A DNA stretch of 64,000 bases, from positions 1 to 64,000 of the forward strand of contig JAYPEK010000008.1 of assembly GCA_038125725.1 (NCBI GenBank). The letters run 5' to 3'. Shown piece by piece: positions 1 through 8,592 of the stretch (position 1 is the stretch's first letter; each line of letters opens with the position of its first letter). The stretch is from TMED8 sp038125725 (GTDB taxonomy: Bacteria; Pseudomonadota; Alphaproteobacteria; Rhodospirillales; Casp-alpha2). The position numbers were made by a program, and so were the translations under genes. A model generated the notes under the pieces. That model did no database searches, was not told where the DNA came from, and saw only the letters and a program-made list of their open reading frames with translations.

Positions 1-1278
1 GCCGAGGCCAAGGCGCTTGCCGACGCCACCGAGGAAGCGGAAGCGGCGGCGCTGGCCGCGACCAAGGCCGCGACCAAGGCCGCGGAAGCGGTGGCGCTGG
101 CGCAAGAAGCCGAGGCGGCGCGTGAGGCAGCCGAACAGGCGGAAGCCGAGAACGATGCCCAGGCGGCAGCCCAGGCGGCGAAGAAACCTGCGGCCAAGAA
201 AGCGCCGGCCAAGTCCGCGCCGGCGAATGCACAGGCTGACGCCAGGCTGGAAATGACATCGTCGCGACAGTTCGTTTCGTGGCTGTTCGAGGCCAATGCC
301 AGCCTCGCCTTCACCACCTACCAATCGGGCAAGGTGTTTTTCGTCGGCCTGCAGCCGAACGGCAGGCTTTCCATCTTCGAGCGCACTTTCAACCGCTGCA
401 TGGGGCTGGGCCTGACCGAGACCGGCTTTTTCATGAGCTCCCTCTATCAGCTCTGGCGTTTCGAGAACATCCTCGGCACCGGTCAGGCGCACGAGGGATA
501 CGACCGGGCCTATCTGCCGGTGAATGGTCACACCACGGGCGATCTCGATATCCACGATATCGCCGTCGACGCCAAGGGGCGCCCGGTGTTCGTCAATACG
601 CTGTTCAGTTGCCTCGCCACCATCGGTGAGCGCGAGAGTTTCGTTCCCTTGTGGCAGCCGCCGTTCATTTCCAAACTGGCGGCGGAGGACCGTTGCCACC
701 TGAACGGTCTCGCCATGGTCGACGGCCGTCCCAAATACGTTACCGCCGTGGCCGCGACCGACGTCGCCGACGGCTGGCGCGACAAGCGCAGGGACGGCGG
801 TATCGTCATTGACGGGGCGAGCGGCGAGATCGTCGCGTCCGGGCTTTCCATGCCCCATTCGCCCCGCATGCACGGCGGCAAGCTGTGGCTGTTGAACTCC
901 GGCACCGGCGAGTTCGGCTTCATCGAGCCGGACGAGGGCAGGTTCCAGGCGGTGGCATTCTGTCCGGGGTACCTGTGCGGGCTCAGTTTCCATGGCGATT
1001 TCGCGTTGCTCGGGCTCTCCAAGGCGCGCGGCGATGCGACCTTTTCGGGCCTCGAGTTGGAAGCGGCGTTGGCGTCGCGCGGCGCCGAGTCGCAATGCGG
1101 GCTTTACGTCATCGATCTCAGGAACGGCGATGCGGTGCATTGGCTCAGGATCGAAGGCGTCGTCGAAGAGCTCTACGATGTGGTATTCTTGCCGGGCGTG
1201 CGCCGGCCCATGGCCTTCGGCTTCAAATCCGATGAAATCCGGCGTACGCTCAACGTCGGCGCTTTCGGCGAGCTATAG
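1..1278 (+). CDS. TIGR03032 family protein (5' end outside window)
   Basis: The reading frame is open from base 1, so the true start lies upstream. The first ~85 codons encode an Ala/Glu/Lys-rich, probably helical linker with repeated AEA and ATKAA-like runs. The folded domain begins near base 250 (SRQFVSWLFEANASLAF). It carries the pattern expected of TIGR03032 proteins: FTTYQSGKVFFVGL, a DLDIHDIAVD segment, then HLNGLAMVDGRPKYVTA and MPHSPRMHGGKLWLLNSGTGE, which suggest a beta-propeller-like fold. Its biochemical role is unknown. A type I secretion ABC transporter starts 23 bp downstream and a HlyD adaptor follows, so it probably works with, or is handled by, that exporter. The family call is from recognisable motifs; the functional link is inferred from position only. 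Confidence 0.8.
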   Translation, partial: AEAKALADATEEAEAAALAATKAATKAAEAVALAQEAEAAREAAEQAEAENDAQAAAQAAKKPAAKKAPAKSAPANAQADARLEMTSSRQFVSWLFEANASLAFTTYQSGKVFFVGLQPNGRLSIFERTFNRCMGLGLTETGFFMSSLYQLWRFENILGTGQAHEGYDRAYLPVNGHTTGDLDIHDIAVDAKGRPVFVNTLFSCLATIGERESFVPLWQPPFISKLAAEDRCHLNGLAMVDGRPKYVTAVAATDVADGWRDKRRDGGIVIDGASGEIVASGLSMPHSPRMHGGKLWLLNSGTGEFGFIEPDEGRFQAVAFCPGYLCGLSFHGDFALLGLSKARGDATFSGLELEAALASRGAESQCGLYVIDLRNGDAVHWLRIEGVVEELYDVVFLPGVRRPMAFGFKSDEIRRTLNVGAFGEL

Positions 1279-1301
1279 GGACAGGGCGGAGCGAGGCAAC
1301 G

Positions 1302-3146
1302 ATGAAAGAGCTGCTGAGACGCTTTCTGGCGAATCCCGGCCTCAGTGCCGAGTTGCTGGTGTCGTCGCTATTCATCAACGTCCTGGGATTGGCGCAGTCG
1401 CTGTTCGTCATGCAGGTGTTGAACCGCTATGTCGGCAACGGCGTCGACGCGACGCTCGCGACCCTGACCATCGGCGTCCTCATCGCGCTGTTCCTCGAAT
1501 TGGCCTTTCGCCAGGCGCGCCTGCATATCGCGCGGGGCTTGAGCGTGCTGCCCGACGAAAAGACCGCCATCGACGGCTATGCCGTGCTGACCATGGCGAA
1601 AACCGGCGCCGTCGAACAGATTCCGCCGGAAACCCGCCGCGAGGTGGTCAACGGTGCCCAGGCCATCGAGAACGCCTACAACGCCAACAACATCACCACC
1701 GTTCTCGACGTTCCTTTCGCCCTGGTCTTCGTGCTGGCGCTCTACATGCTGAAACCGATCCTGGCGGTGGTGGCGTTGGCGTTTCTGTTGACGGTTTTTC
1801 TGGTCGGCGTTTTCTCCAGCATGTCCATGCAGAAGATGACTGCCGAGGTGCAGCAGGCGTCCGGCATCGGCAGCGCCCTGGTCAGCACCGCCAGCCGCGA
1901 GGGCGATCTGGTCCGGGCCTTCAACGCCGGTGAGTTCCTGCGTACGGCCTGGCGCGATCACATCTATCATATCCAGCGCCTGCGCCGCATCGTCACCTCG
2001 CGCCAGGGCCTGGTGCAGAGCATCACCCAGAGCGCCAACGGTTTCATGGGCGTCGCGGTGATCGCCACCGGCGCCATTCTGGTGGTGAAGGGCGAGCTCG
2101 ACGTCGGCGTGCTGATCGGCGCCAACATCATGGCGGCGCGCGCGCTGCAGCCGATCAGCAAATTCTCGCAGTTGGGCGCCAGCTTCGCCAAGGCACGCCA
2201 ATCGCTGGAGATGTTCCAGAAACTCATGCAAGCGCCGTTGGAGCCCGCCAGCGGTTCGGCGCTGCGTGAATACTCCGGCGCCGTGGAGCTCCGTGACGTT
2301 GCATTTTCCTTCCCCGGCGCGGCGATGCCGATGTTCGAATCGGTCAACCTCAACTTGGCGCCGGGCTCGGTGCTGGTGGTGAGCGGCGCCAACGGTTCCG
2401 GAAAGACCACCTTCGCGCGCCTGGTCATGGGGCTATTGGACCCGTCCCGCGGCCAGGTGCTGGTGGACGGGCTCGACTTGAAGCAGGTCGCGCCTGAATG
2501 GTGGCGCCGCCAGGTCATCTATCTGCCGCAGGAACCGTCGCTGTTGAACGGTACCATTGCCGACAACCTGCGCGTCAACAATCCGGAGCTCAGCGAGGCG
2601 GACCTCAACCAGATTGTCGATCAGTGCGGCCTGCGGCGGTTCCTGGACGAGAGCGCCGAGGGCTACGATACGCCGGTGGTCGAGAACGGCTGGCGCCTGT
2701 CGGAGGGTATTCGCCGGCGCATCGCACTGGCCCGGGCGCTGACCACCAAGGGCATGTTGGTGCTCATCGACGAACCGACCGAGAGCCTCGACGCCGAGGG
2801 CGCTAGGGCGGTGCACCAGATTCTCGCCAACTTGGCCAAGGCGGGCCGGACCATCATCATCATGTCGCACGATCCGAACATCGTGAAGGGGCGTCACGGC
2901 GTGCTCGACCTCAACGAAAAGCCGACACCGACCCTGCACTTCGGCGGCGATCCGGCCGAGCAACAGGCTGCACCGGCGGCGCCTGAACCCGTTGAAACCT
3001 CTGCCGAACCGGCGCCCGAGGAAGCGGCGAACGACTCGGCCACGGTCGAGAAATCGGAGGCCGGCGGTGCTGACGACGATGCCATGACGGTCGACAAGGT
3101 TACCGAGCGCTATGCCGTGGTCAAGGGCAAGGCGGGTGCGGATTGA
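1302..3146 (+). CDS. Type I secretion system permease/ATPase (ABC exporter)
   Basis: 614-residue fused membrane/ATPase half-transporter of the PrtD/LapB type, expected to form the inner-membrane motor of a type I secretion system. Residues ~20-310 hold the transmembrane domain (for example VLDVPFALVFVLALYML). The nucleotide-binding domain follows from ~330, with Walker A GANGSGKT at 362-369, Q-loop YLPQEPS, Walker B LVLIDE at 486-491 and H-loop MSHDP. The ABC signature at 466-470 reads LSEGI instead of LSGGQ, which is unusual. The last ~80 residues form an acidic, Ala/Pro/Glu-rich tail not needed in the family. There is no N-terminal C39 peptidase. It sits between the TIGR03032 gene and the HlyD gene, overlapping or abutting the latter, so the three are likely one operon. 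No RTX substrate gene is visible in the window. Confidence 0.9.
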   Translation: MKELLRRFLANPGLSAELLVSSLFINVLGLAQSLFVMQVLNRYVGNGVDATLATLTIGVLIALFLELAFRQARLHIARGLSVLPDEKTAIDGYAVLTMAKTGAVEQIPPETRREVVNGAQAIENAYNANNITTVLDVPFALVFVLALYMLKPILAVVALAFLLTVFLVGVFSSMSMQKMTAEVQQASGIGSALVSTASREGDLVRAFNAGEFLRTAWRDHIYHIQRLRRIVTSRQGLVQSITQSANGFMGVAVIATGAILVVKGELDVGVLIGANIMAARALQPISKFSQLGASFAKARQSLEMFQKLMQAPLEPASGSALREYSGAVELRDVAFSFPGAAMPMFESVNLNLAPGSVLVVSGANGSGKTTFARLVMGLLDPSRGQVLVDGLDLKQVAPEWWRRQVIYLPQEPSLLNGTIADNLRVNNPELSEADLNQIVDQCGLRRFLDESAEGYDTPVVENGWRLSEGIRRRIALARALTTKGMLVLIDEPTESLDAEGARAVHQILANLAKAGRTIIIMSHDPNIVKGRHGVLDLNEKPTPTLHFGGDPAEQQAAPAAPEPVETSAEPAPEEAANDSATVEKSEAGGADDDAMTVDKVTERYAVVKGKAGAD

Positions 3147-3151
3147 CTGCC

Positions 3152-4444
3152 ATGCCGGCCACGGTGACGGCGCCGTCCGAGCAAGTGCCACGCTCGGCGC
3201 ATCTTACGTTCGGGCTGTGCACGGCAGCGGTGATCGCGTTCCTGGCTTGGGCGGCATTGGCGCCCCTGGACATCGTTTCCATGGCCACCGGCGAGGTCAT
3301 CCCGTCGACCCAGGTGAAAACGGTGCAGCACTTGGAAGGCGGCATTATCCGCGAGATCAGGGTGCGGGAAGGCGAGGCGGTCTCCAAAGGTCAGGTCCTA
3401 GTGGTCCTTGAACCGACGGCCAGCGGCGCCGACGTGGGCGAGTTGCGGGTGCGGCTGATGTCGCTCAAGATCGACGAGGTTCGTCTCGAGGCCCTGATCA
3501 GGGGATTGGCGCTGCCGGAATTTCCTCAGGAACTCAGCGCCGACGCACCGGAACTGGTCGAGCAGGCGGTGCAGCAGTACAAGACCCAGATGGCCCGTCA
3601 TAAGAGCGAACTGGCGCGCCAGCAGGCCGCCATCGTGCAGCGCGAGCAGGAAATCACCGAGATTTCGTCGCGTATCGGCAATCAGCGCAAGAGCCTGAAA
3701 CTGGTCAAGGAGCAGATCGGCATCAGCGAGGACCTGCTGCGCGATAACCTGACCAATCGCTTTCGCCATCTCGATCTTCTGAAGGAATTGCGGCAACTGG
3801 AAGGCGGCGTCGAGGCCGATACCGCCGCTCTGGCGCGCGCCCGCTCCGCGCTCAGGGAGGCCAACGCCGATCTCCTCAACATCAAGAGCGTCTTCGCCGA
3901 CGAGAACCAGAAGGCGCTGAACGAGGTGCGGGTGACGTTGGGCGAGTTGAGAGAGCGGGTGAAGAAGTTCGAGGACAGCCTGGCGCGGACCACCGTGCGC
4001 TCGCCGGTGGATGGCATCGTCAAAACGCTGAACGTGGTCACCGTCGGCGGGGTCATCCGGCCGGGCGATCCGATCGCCGAGTTGGTCCCGGCCGGTGACA
4101 AGTTGATCATCGAAGCGAAGCTGCCGACCAGCGATATCGGCTATGTGGCGCCGGGCCAGCACGCAGTGGTGAAACTGGCGTCCGCCGATGCGGCCAGGTT
4201 CCAGGGGCTCGACGGCACGGTGGTCAGCATCAGTCCCGATACCCTGATGACGCCGGACGGCATGCCGTTTTACCGGGTCCGCATCGTCACCGACAAAGGC
4301 TACTTCGAACGCGGCTCACAGCGTTACAACCTGTTTCCCGGCATGCAGATGGCGGTCAGTATCATCACCGGCGACCGGACGGTGCTGGAATACGTGCTTG
4401 GGCCGACCTGGAGTTCGCTCAGCGACGCCAACCGCGAACGCTGA
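3152..4444 (+). CDS. HlyD family type I secretion periplasmic adaptor
   Basis: Membrane fusion protein that would bridge the ABC exporter and an outer-membrane TolC-like channel. One transmembrane helix lies near the N-terminus (TAAVIAFLAWAALAPL). A lipoyl-like segment follows (VKTVQHLEGGIIREIRVREG), then a long coiled coil (~100-270) and the closing lipoyl/beta-barrel part (TVRSPVDGIVKTLNVVTVGG). The C-terminal PGMQMAVSIITGDRTVLEYVLGP is typical of HlyD/PrtE proteins. I chose ATG 3152, six bases after the ABC gene stop. A TTG at 3143 overlapping that stop codon is the alternative and adds three residues. Length (430 aa) is normal for the family. Confidence 0.92.
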   Translation: MPATVTAPSEQVPRSAHLTFGLCTAAVIAFLAWAALAPLDIVSMATGEVIPSTQVKTVQHLEGGIIREIRVREGEAVSKGQVLVVLEPTASGADVGELRVRLMSLKIDEVRLEALIRGLALPEFPQELSADAPELVEQAVQQYKTQMARHKSELARQQAAIVQREQEITEISSRIGNQRKSLKLVKEQIGISEDLLRDNLTNRFRHLDLLKELRQLEGGVEADTAALARARSALREANADLLNIKSVFADENQKALNEVRVTLGELRERVKKFEDSLARTTVRSPVDGIVKTLNVVTVGGVIRPGDPIAELVPAGDKLIIEAKLPTSDIGYVAPGQHAVVKLASADAARFQGLDGTVVSISPDTLMTPDGMPFYRVRIVTDKGYFERGSQRYNLFPGMQMAVSIITGDRTVLEYVLGPTWSSLSDANRER

Positions 4445-4453
4445 GGTTTTCAG

Positions 4454-4747
4454 CTATTTATCTTCGCCTTCGCCGGCCGCGGGCTCGCCCATGGCGTCGC
4501 CGCCTTCCGCGCCTTCCGCGCCTGCCGCTGCTTGCGCCTGTTGCATCTTGTCGCGGATCTCGTTGGCGGCGTTGACGATACCCTGCATGACGTTCTGCAT
4601 CTGATTGGCCGGGATCAAGAGCCGCACGGTATCGTGCACGTTATTCTCGGCCTCCTGTTCGGCGAAGGTGATCCGGAACACGCCATTGGCGTGCGAAACG
4701 TTGCTGATCAGATCGACGAAATATTCCGGTGCCCGTTGGTCGCTCAC
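4454..4747 (-). CDS. Small conserved protein, possibly DUF3467-like
   Basis: 97-residue protein starting at a GTG preceded by a strong AAGGAGG ribosome-binding site about 7 nt upstream, which fixes the start. The core reads PEYFVDLISNVSHANGVFRI, followed by TVRLLIPANQMQNVMQGIVN and a helix. This beta-strand then amphipathic-helix layout resembles small DUF3467-type proteins, but I cannot confirm the family by eye. The last ~25 residues are low-complexity Ala/Glu/Gly. There is no signal peptide or membrane segment. It is convergent with the secretion operon (9 bp between stops) and divergent from the phosphodiesterase gene. Function unknown. Confidence 0.75.
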   Translation of the reverse strand: MSDQRAPEYFVDLISNVSHANGVFRITFAEQEAENNVHDTVRLLIPANQMQNVMQGIVNAANEIRDKMQQAQAAAGAEGAEGGDAMGEPAAGEGEDK

Positions 4748-4844
4748 TGGAGGCCTCCTTCCTGCTTGAACCCGTGCTCATGATAAGGAACACGGCGGCG
4801 AAAAACAAAGGCTACGGGGCCCTCGCATCCGCCGTCCGTAGGGC

Positions 4845-4858
4845 TATAATTGCGCCCA
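4845..4858 (+). promoter_or_regulatory. Candidate -10 element for a leaderless transcript
   Basis: A perfect TATAAT lies at 4845-4850, so transcription would be expected to start at or within a base or two of the ATG at 4858. No Shine-Dalgarno sequence is placed correctly before that ATG. A clear -35 element is not visible, so this rests on the -10 match and its spacing. Confidence 0.4.
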
Positions 4859-5676
4859 TGATCATTGCGCAGCTCACCGATACCCACATTCGCGCGCCCG
4901 GCCAGTTGGCCTATGGCAAGGTCGATACATCGGCCTATCTGGCGGCGGCGGTCGATCATCTCAACGCCCTCAAGGACAGGCCCGACGTGGCGGTGGTGAG
5001 CGGCGATATCTGCGATTTCGGCCAGCCCGAGGAATACCGTTCGGCGCGGGCGATGCTGGACGAATTGCGGATGCCTTATTTCGTGATCCCCGGCAACCAC
5101 GACCGCCCGGACGCCATGCGCGAGGTATTCGACGACCATGCCTATCTGCCGGCATCCGGGTTCCTGTGCTACGCCATCGAGGATTTTCCGGTGCGCCTGA
5201 TCGGCCTCGACACCACAATGCCCGGCGAGCCGGGCGGCGCCGTCTGCGGGGCGCGGCGCCAATGGCTGGCGGAAGCGCTGGCGGGCGACCGTGATCGACC
5301 GACCCTGATCTTCATGCATCATCCGCCATTCCTGACCGGCATCCGCCACATGGACGTGCAGAACTGCGCCGGCGGCAATGAACTGGGCGAACTGCTGGAA
5401 GGCCATCCACAGGTGCAGATGCTGCTTTGCGGGCACGTGCACCGGGACATTTCGGTCGCCTGGCACGGCCGGATCGCAGCCATTGCGCCGAGCCCGGCAC
5501 ATGCCGTTAGCCTCGATCTCGATCCCGCCGGCGAGCCCGCCTACCATCTGGAGCCGCCGGCCTGCCGGCTGGTGCATTTGACGGGCGAGGGGCGGCTGGT
5601 GGCGCACCTCTCGTATATCGGTGATTTCGACGGCCCGAACCCGTTTTTCGACGATTCCGGCGGCTTTCTGACCTGA
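4858..5676 (+). CDS. Metallophosphoesterase, CpdA-like phosphodiesterase
   Basis: 272-residue class III phosphodiesterase of the calcineurin-like fold, the family of E. coli CpdA, which hydrolyses cyclic AMP. The metal-binding motifs are complete: D8-x-H10 (LTDTH), D50 in SGDICDFG, N80-H81-D82 (PGNHDRPD), HHPPFLTG, and GHVHRD near the C-terminus. The ORF stays open for 43 codons upstream, but the fold begins at MIIAQLTDTH, so ATG 4858 is taken as the start. The gene stands alone, divergent from the small protein on the left. A class III adenylate cyclase lies elsewhere in the window (47.5-48.5 kb), so a cAMP substrate is plausible but not shown. Confidence 0.85.
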   Translation: MIIAQLTDTHIRAPGQLAYGKVDTSAYLAAAVDHLNALKDRPDVAVVSGDICDFGQPEEYRSARAMLDELRMPYFVIPGNHDRPDAMREVFDDHAYLPASGFLCYAIEDFPVRLIGLDTTMPGEPGGAVCGARRQWLAEALAGDRDRPTLIFMHHPPFLTGIRHMDVQNCAGGNELGELLEGHPQVQMLLCGHVHRDISVAWHGRIAAIAPSPAHAVSLDLDPAGEPAYHLEPPACRLVHLTGEGRLVAHLSYIGDFDGPNPFFDDSGGFLT

Positions 5677-5783
5677 TTTCGCCATTGCACGTCAGGCAAA
5701 ACTGAATTTCCTTGAAGAAACCGGCGCCTTCCATCACTTTCCCGCCCGAAGCGTAGATTCCACCAGCGGAGAGTGTGAAACCG

Positions 5784-7961
5784 ATGTCCGACATGGTTCA
5801 AAAGGGCAATCTTCAGGTTGCCGGCGAGCTGCTCGATTTCGTCAACAACGAGGCCCTGAGCGGGACCGGGATTTCCCCCGATGCCTTCTGGTCGGCGATG
5901 GACGCCGTAGTGCATGACCTGGCGCCGAAGAACCGCGCGCTGTTGGCCAAGCGCGACGCGATCCAGGCGCAGATCGATCAGCGGTACAAGGACCGCAAGG
6001 GCCAGGAACCTGACCTCGAAGCCGACAAGGCGTTTTTGAAGGAGATCGGCTACCTGGTCGAGGAAGGCCCGGACTTCTCCGTCGAAACCGAATTCGTGGA
6101 CGAGGAAATCGCTCACATTCCGGGACCGCAGTTGGTGGTTCCGGTGACCATCGCGCGCTATGCGCTGAACGCCGCCAATGCGCGCTGGGGCAGCCTCTAC
6201 GATGCGCTTTACGGCACCGATGCCATCTCCGAAGAGGGGGGCGCCGAACGTGCCGGCGGTTATAACCCGAAACGCGGCGAGAAGGTCATCGCCTGGGGCC
6301 GCAAGCTGCTCGACGATGCCGCACCGTTGGCCCAAGGCTCGCACGCCGACGCAACGGGTTATGCGGTCAACGACGGCCATCTAGCGGTCACGCTCGCCGA
6401 CGGAAGCGTCACCAAGCTTGCCGATGACGCGCAGTTCGTCGGCTTCCAGGGCGATGCGGTCCAGCCGTCGTCGATCCTGCTCATCAATCACGGCCTCCAC
6501 ATCGATATCCGCGTCGACCGCGATCATCCCATCGGTTCCGGCGATGCGGCCGGCATCGCCGACATCGTGCTGGAATCGGCGGTGACGACGATCATCGATC
6601 TGGAAGACTCGGTTGCCTGTGTCGATGCCGCCGACAAGGTGCTGGCCTACCGCAACTGGCTCGGCCTGATGAACGGCGATCTCAAGGATAGCTTCGAGAA
6701 GGGCGGCCAGACGGTCGAGCGCACCCTCAATCCCGACCGGGTCTATACAGCGCCCTTCGGCGGCCAGCTGACGCTGCATGGCCGCAGCCTGATGCTGGTG
6801 AGAAACGTCGGCGCGGTGATCACCACCAACGCCATTCTCGACAAGGATGGCGCCGAGGTGTCGGAGGAAATCATGGACGCCATGATCTCCAACCTGATCG
6901 CCATGCACGACCTGAAGAAGCTCGGCTCCGTTTCCAACAGCCGCGCCGGTTCGGTCTATATCGTCAAGCCGAAGATGCACGGGCCGGAAGAAGTGGCTTT
7001 CGCCAACGAACTGTTCGGCCGCGTCGAGGCGGCGCTGGGCCTGGATGCCAATACCATCAAGATGGGCATCATGGACGAAGAACGTCGCACCACCGTCAAC
7101 CTCAAGGAATGTATCCGTGCCGCCAAGGGCCGGGTGGTGTTCATCAACACCGGCTTCCTCGACCGCACCGGCGACGAAATCCATACCGCCATGGAAGCGG
7201 GCCCCGTGGTGCGCAAGAACGACGTCAAGTCAACGCCCTGGATTCTCGCCTACGAAGACTGGAACGTCGATGTGGGCCTGCATTGCGGGCTCGAGGGCCG
7301 CGCCCAGATCGGCAAGGGCATGTGGGCCATGCCGGACATGATGGCGGCGATGCTGGATGCCAAGATCGCGCACCCGGAAGCCGGCGCCAACACCGCCTGG
7401 GTGCCGTCGCCGACGGCCGCCACCCTGCACGCCACCCATTACCACCGGGTCGACGTGCTGGCCCGCCAGGACGCCATCAAGACCCGCGCGCGGGCCAGTC
7501 TGGATGCCATCCTGACCATTCCCATGGCCGACCGCCCGAACTGGTCGGAAGAGGAAATCCAGCAGGAACTGGACAACAATGCGCAAGGCATCCTGGGCTA
7601 CGTGGTGCGCTGGATCGACAGCGGCGTCGGCTGCTCCAAGGTGCCGGACATCAACGACATCGGCTTGATGGAAGACCGTGCGACGCTGCGCATCTCCAGC
7701 CAGCATATCGCCAACTGGCTGCTGCACGGGGTCTGCACCGAAGAACAGGTGATGGCCACCATGAAGCGCATGGCCGAGGTGGTCGACCGCCAGAATGCTG
7801 GCGATCCCAGCTACCGCGACATGGCGCCGAATTTCGACGATAGCGTCGCCTTCCATGCCGCCTGCGATTTGGTGTTCAAGGGCCGCGAGCAGCCGAACGG
7901 TTACACCGAACCGGTGCTGCACGCACGCCGGCGCGAAGCCAAGGCCAAATACGGGGCTTAA
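5784..7961 (+). CDS. glcB: Malate synthase G
   Basis: Condenses glyoxylate with acetyl-CoA to give malate, in the cytoplasm (glyoxylate and glycolate assimilation). The 725-residue length matches the G isoform (~720 aa). Recognisable conserved blocks are DHPIGSGDAAGIADIVLESA, TIIDLEDSVACVDAADKV, MGIMDEERRTTVNLKECI, GLEGRAQIGKGMWAMPDMM and NTAWVPSPTAATLHATHYH. ATG 5784 is preceded by GGAGAG at 5768-5773 with suitable spacing; GTG 5775 and ATG 5793 are weaker alternatives. It appears monocistronic and converges on the HAD gene 13 bp away. It is not adjacent to the oxalate genes, although both concern C2 acids. Confidence 0.97.
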   Translation: MSDMVQKGNLQVAGELLDFVNNEALSGTGISPDAFWSAMDAVVHDLAPKNRALLAKRDAIQAQIDQRYKDRKGQEPDLEADKAFLKEIGYLVEEGPDFSVETEFVDEEIAHIPGPQLVVPVTIARYALNAANARWGSLYDALYGTDAISEEGGAERAGGYNPKRGEKVIAWGRKLLDDAAPLAQGSHADATGYAVNDGHLAVTLADGSVTKLADDAQFVGFQGDAVQPSSILLINHGLHIDIRVDRDHPIGSGDAAGIADIVLESAVTTIIDLEDSVACVDAADKVLAYRNWLGLMNGDLKDSFEKGGQTVERTLNPDRVYTAPFGGQLTLHGRSLMLVRNVGAVITTNAILDKDGAEVSEEIMDAMISNLIAMHDLKKLGSVSNSRAGSVYIVKPKMHGPEEVAFANELFGRVEAALGLDANTIKMGIMDEERRTTVNLKECIRAAKGRVVFINTGFLDRTGDEIHTAMEAGPVVRKNDVKSTPWILAYEDWNVDVGLHCGLEGRAQIGKGMWAMPDMMAAMLDAKIAHPEAGANTAWVPSPTAATLHATHYHRVDVLARQDAIKTRARASLDAILTIPMADRPNWSEEEIQQELDNNAQGILGYVVRWIDSGVGCSKVPDINDIGLMEDRATLRISSQHIANWLLHGVCTEEQVMATMKRMAEVVDRQNAGDPSYRDMAPNFDDSVAFHAACDLVFKGREQPNGYTEPVLHARRREAKAKYGA

Positions 7962-7974
7962 ATAACTACGGCGC

Positions 7975-8592
7975 CTAAAGCAGGCCGAAATCCTCGAGGC
8001 GGCGCGCCAGCGCCGCCTCGTCCGTATACTGATGGGTGAACAGGCCAGCCTCGGCCGCGCCCGCGAGATACCCCGCGTCATCATCGATGAAGAGCGCGCT
8101 TTGGGGCGCGCCGCCAACGCGCTCCAGCACCTTAAGGAAGGCGCGCGGGTCCGGTTTGGCGAAGCCGAGATTGCTCGAAAAGAACAGCCGCTCGCCGAAC
8201 AGCGCCAGGGCTTCCGGAAAGATGTCGGCCATGCGTTCGTGCATCAACGGGCCGTTGTTGGTGAGTGCCGCCAGGGTGGCGTTCTCGCCGGCGCGCCTGG
8301 CCATCTCCAGGACGGCTGGGCGCGGCGTCATGCCGGCCCTGCGCGCGGCGGCCCATTCGGCGGCGCCGAGCGTGCTGCCGAGCCTGCGGTTGGTTTCCGC
8401 CAGGTAGCTCTGGGCATCGAATTCGCCGGCGTCGGCGCGGTCATCGAAGCCCGAATCGAAAATGGCGGCGACGATGGCGTCCGGTTCCAGGCCGGTCGAT
8501 TGCGCCATGTGGGCGATGCGTGCGCCGCGGTCGTAATCGCAGAGCACGTCGTCGACATCGAAAATGACGGTGGTTATGCGGACGCTTGGCAT
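7975..8592 (-). CDS. HAD family hydrolase
   Basis: 205-residue haloacid dehalogenase-like phosphatase. The nucleophile motif is FDVDDVLCDYD (D12 and D14), motif II is ALTNNG, motif III lysine lies in SSNLGFAKPDPRAF, and motif IV is FIDDDAGYLAGA. The cap is the small helical type expected for subfamily IA. The substrate cannot be told from sequence. ATG 8592 is chosen because the Rossmann core starts straight after it; a GTG at 8604 would add four residues. The start overlaps the end of the alpha/beta hydrolase gene by 19 bp, making it the last gene of a four-gene overlapping operon. Confidence 0.88.
   Translation of the reverse strand: MPSVRITTVIFDVDDVLCDYDRGARIAHMAQSTGLEPDAIVAAIFDSGFDDRADAGEFDAQSYLAETNRRLGSTLGAAEWAAARRAGMTPRPAVLEMARRAGENATLAALTNNGPLMHERMADIFPEALALFGERLFFSSNLGFAKPDPRAFLKVLERVGGAPQSALFIDDDAGYLAGAAEAGLFTHQYTDEAALARRLEDFGLL

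Noticed and set aside
3143..3151. TTG start for the HlyD gene overlapping the ABC stop codon
   Set aside because: Possible, but the ATG at 3152 is a better start and costs only three residues.
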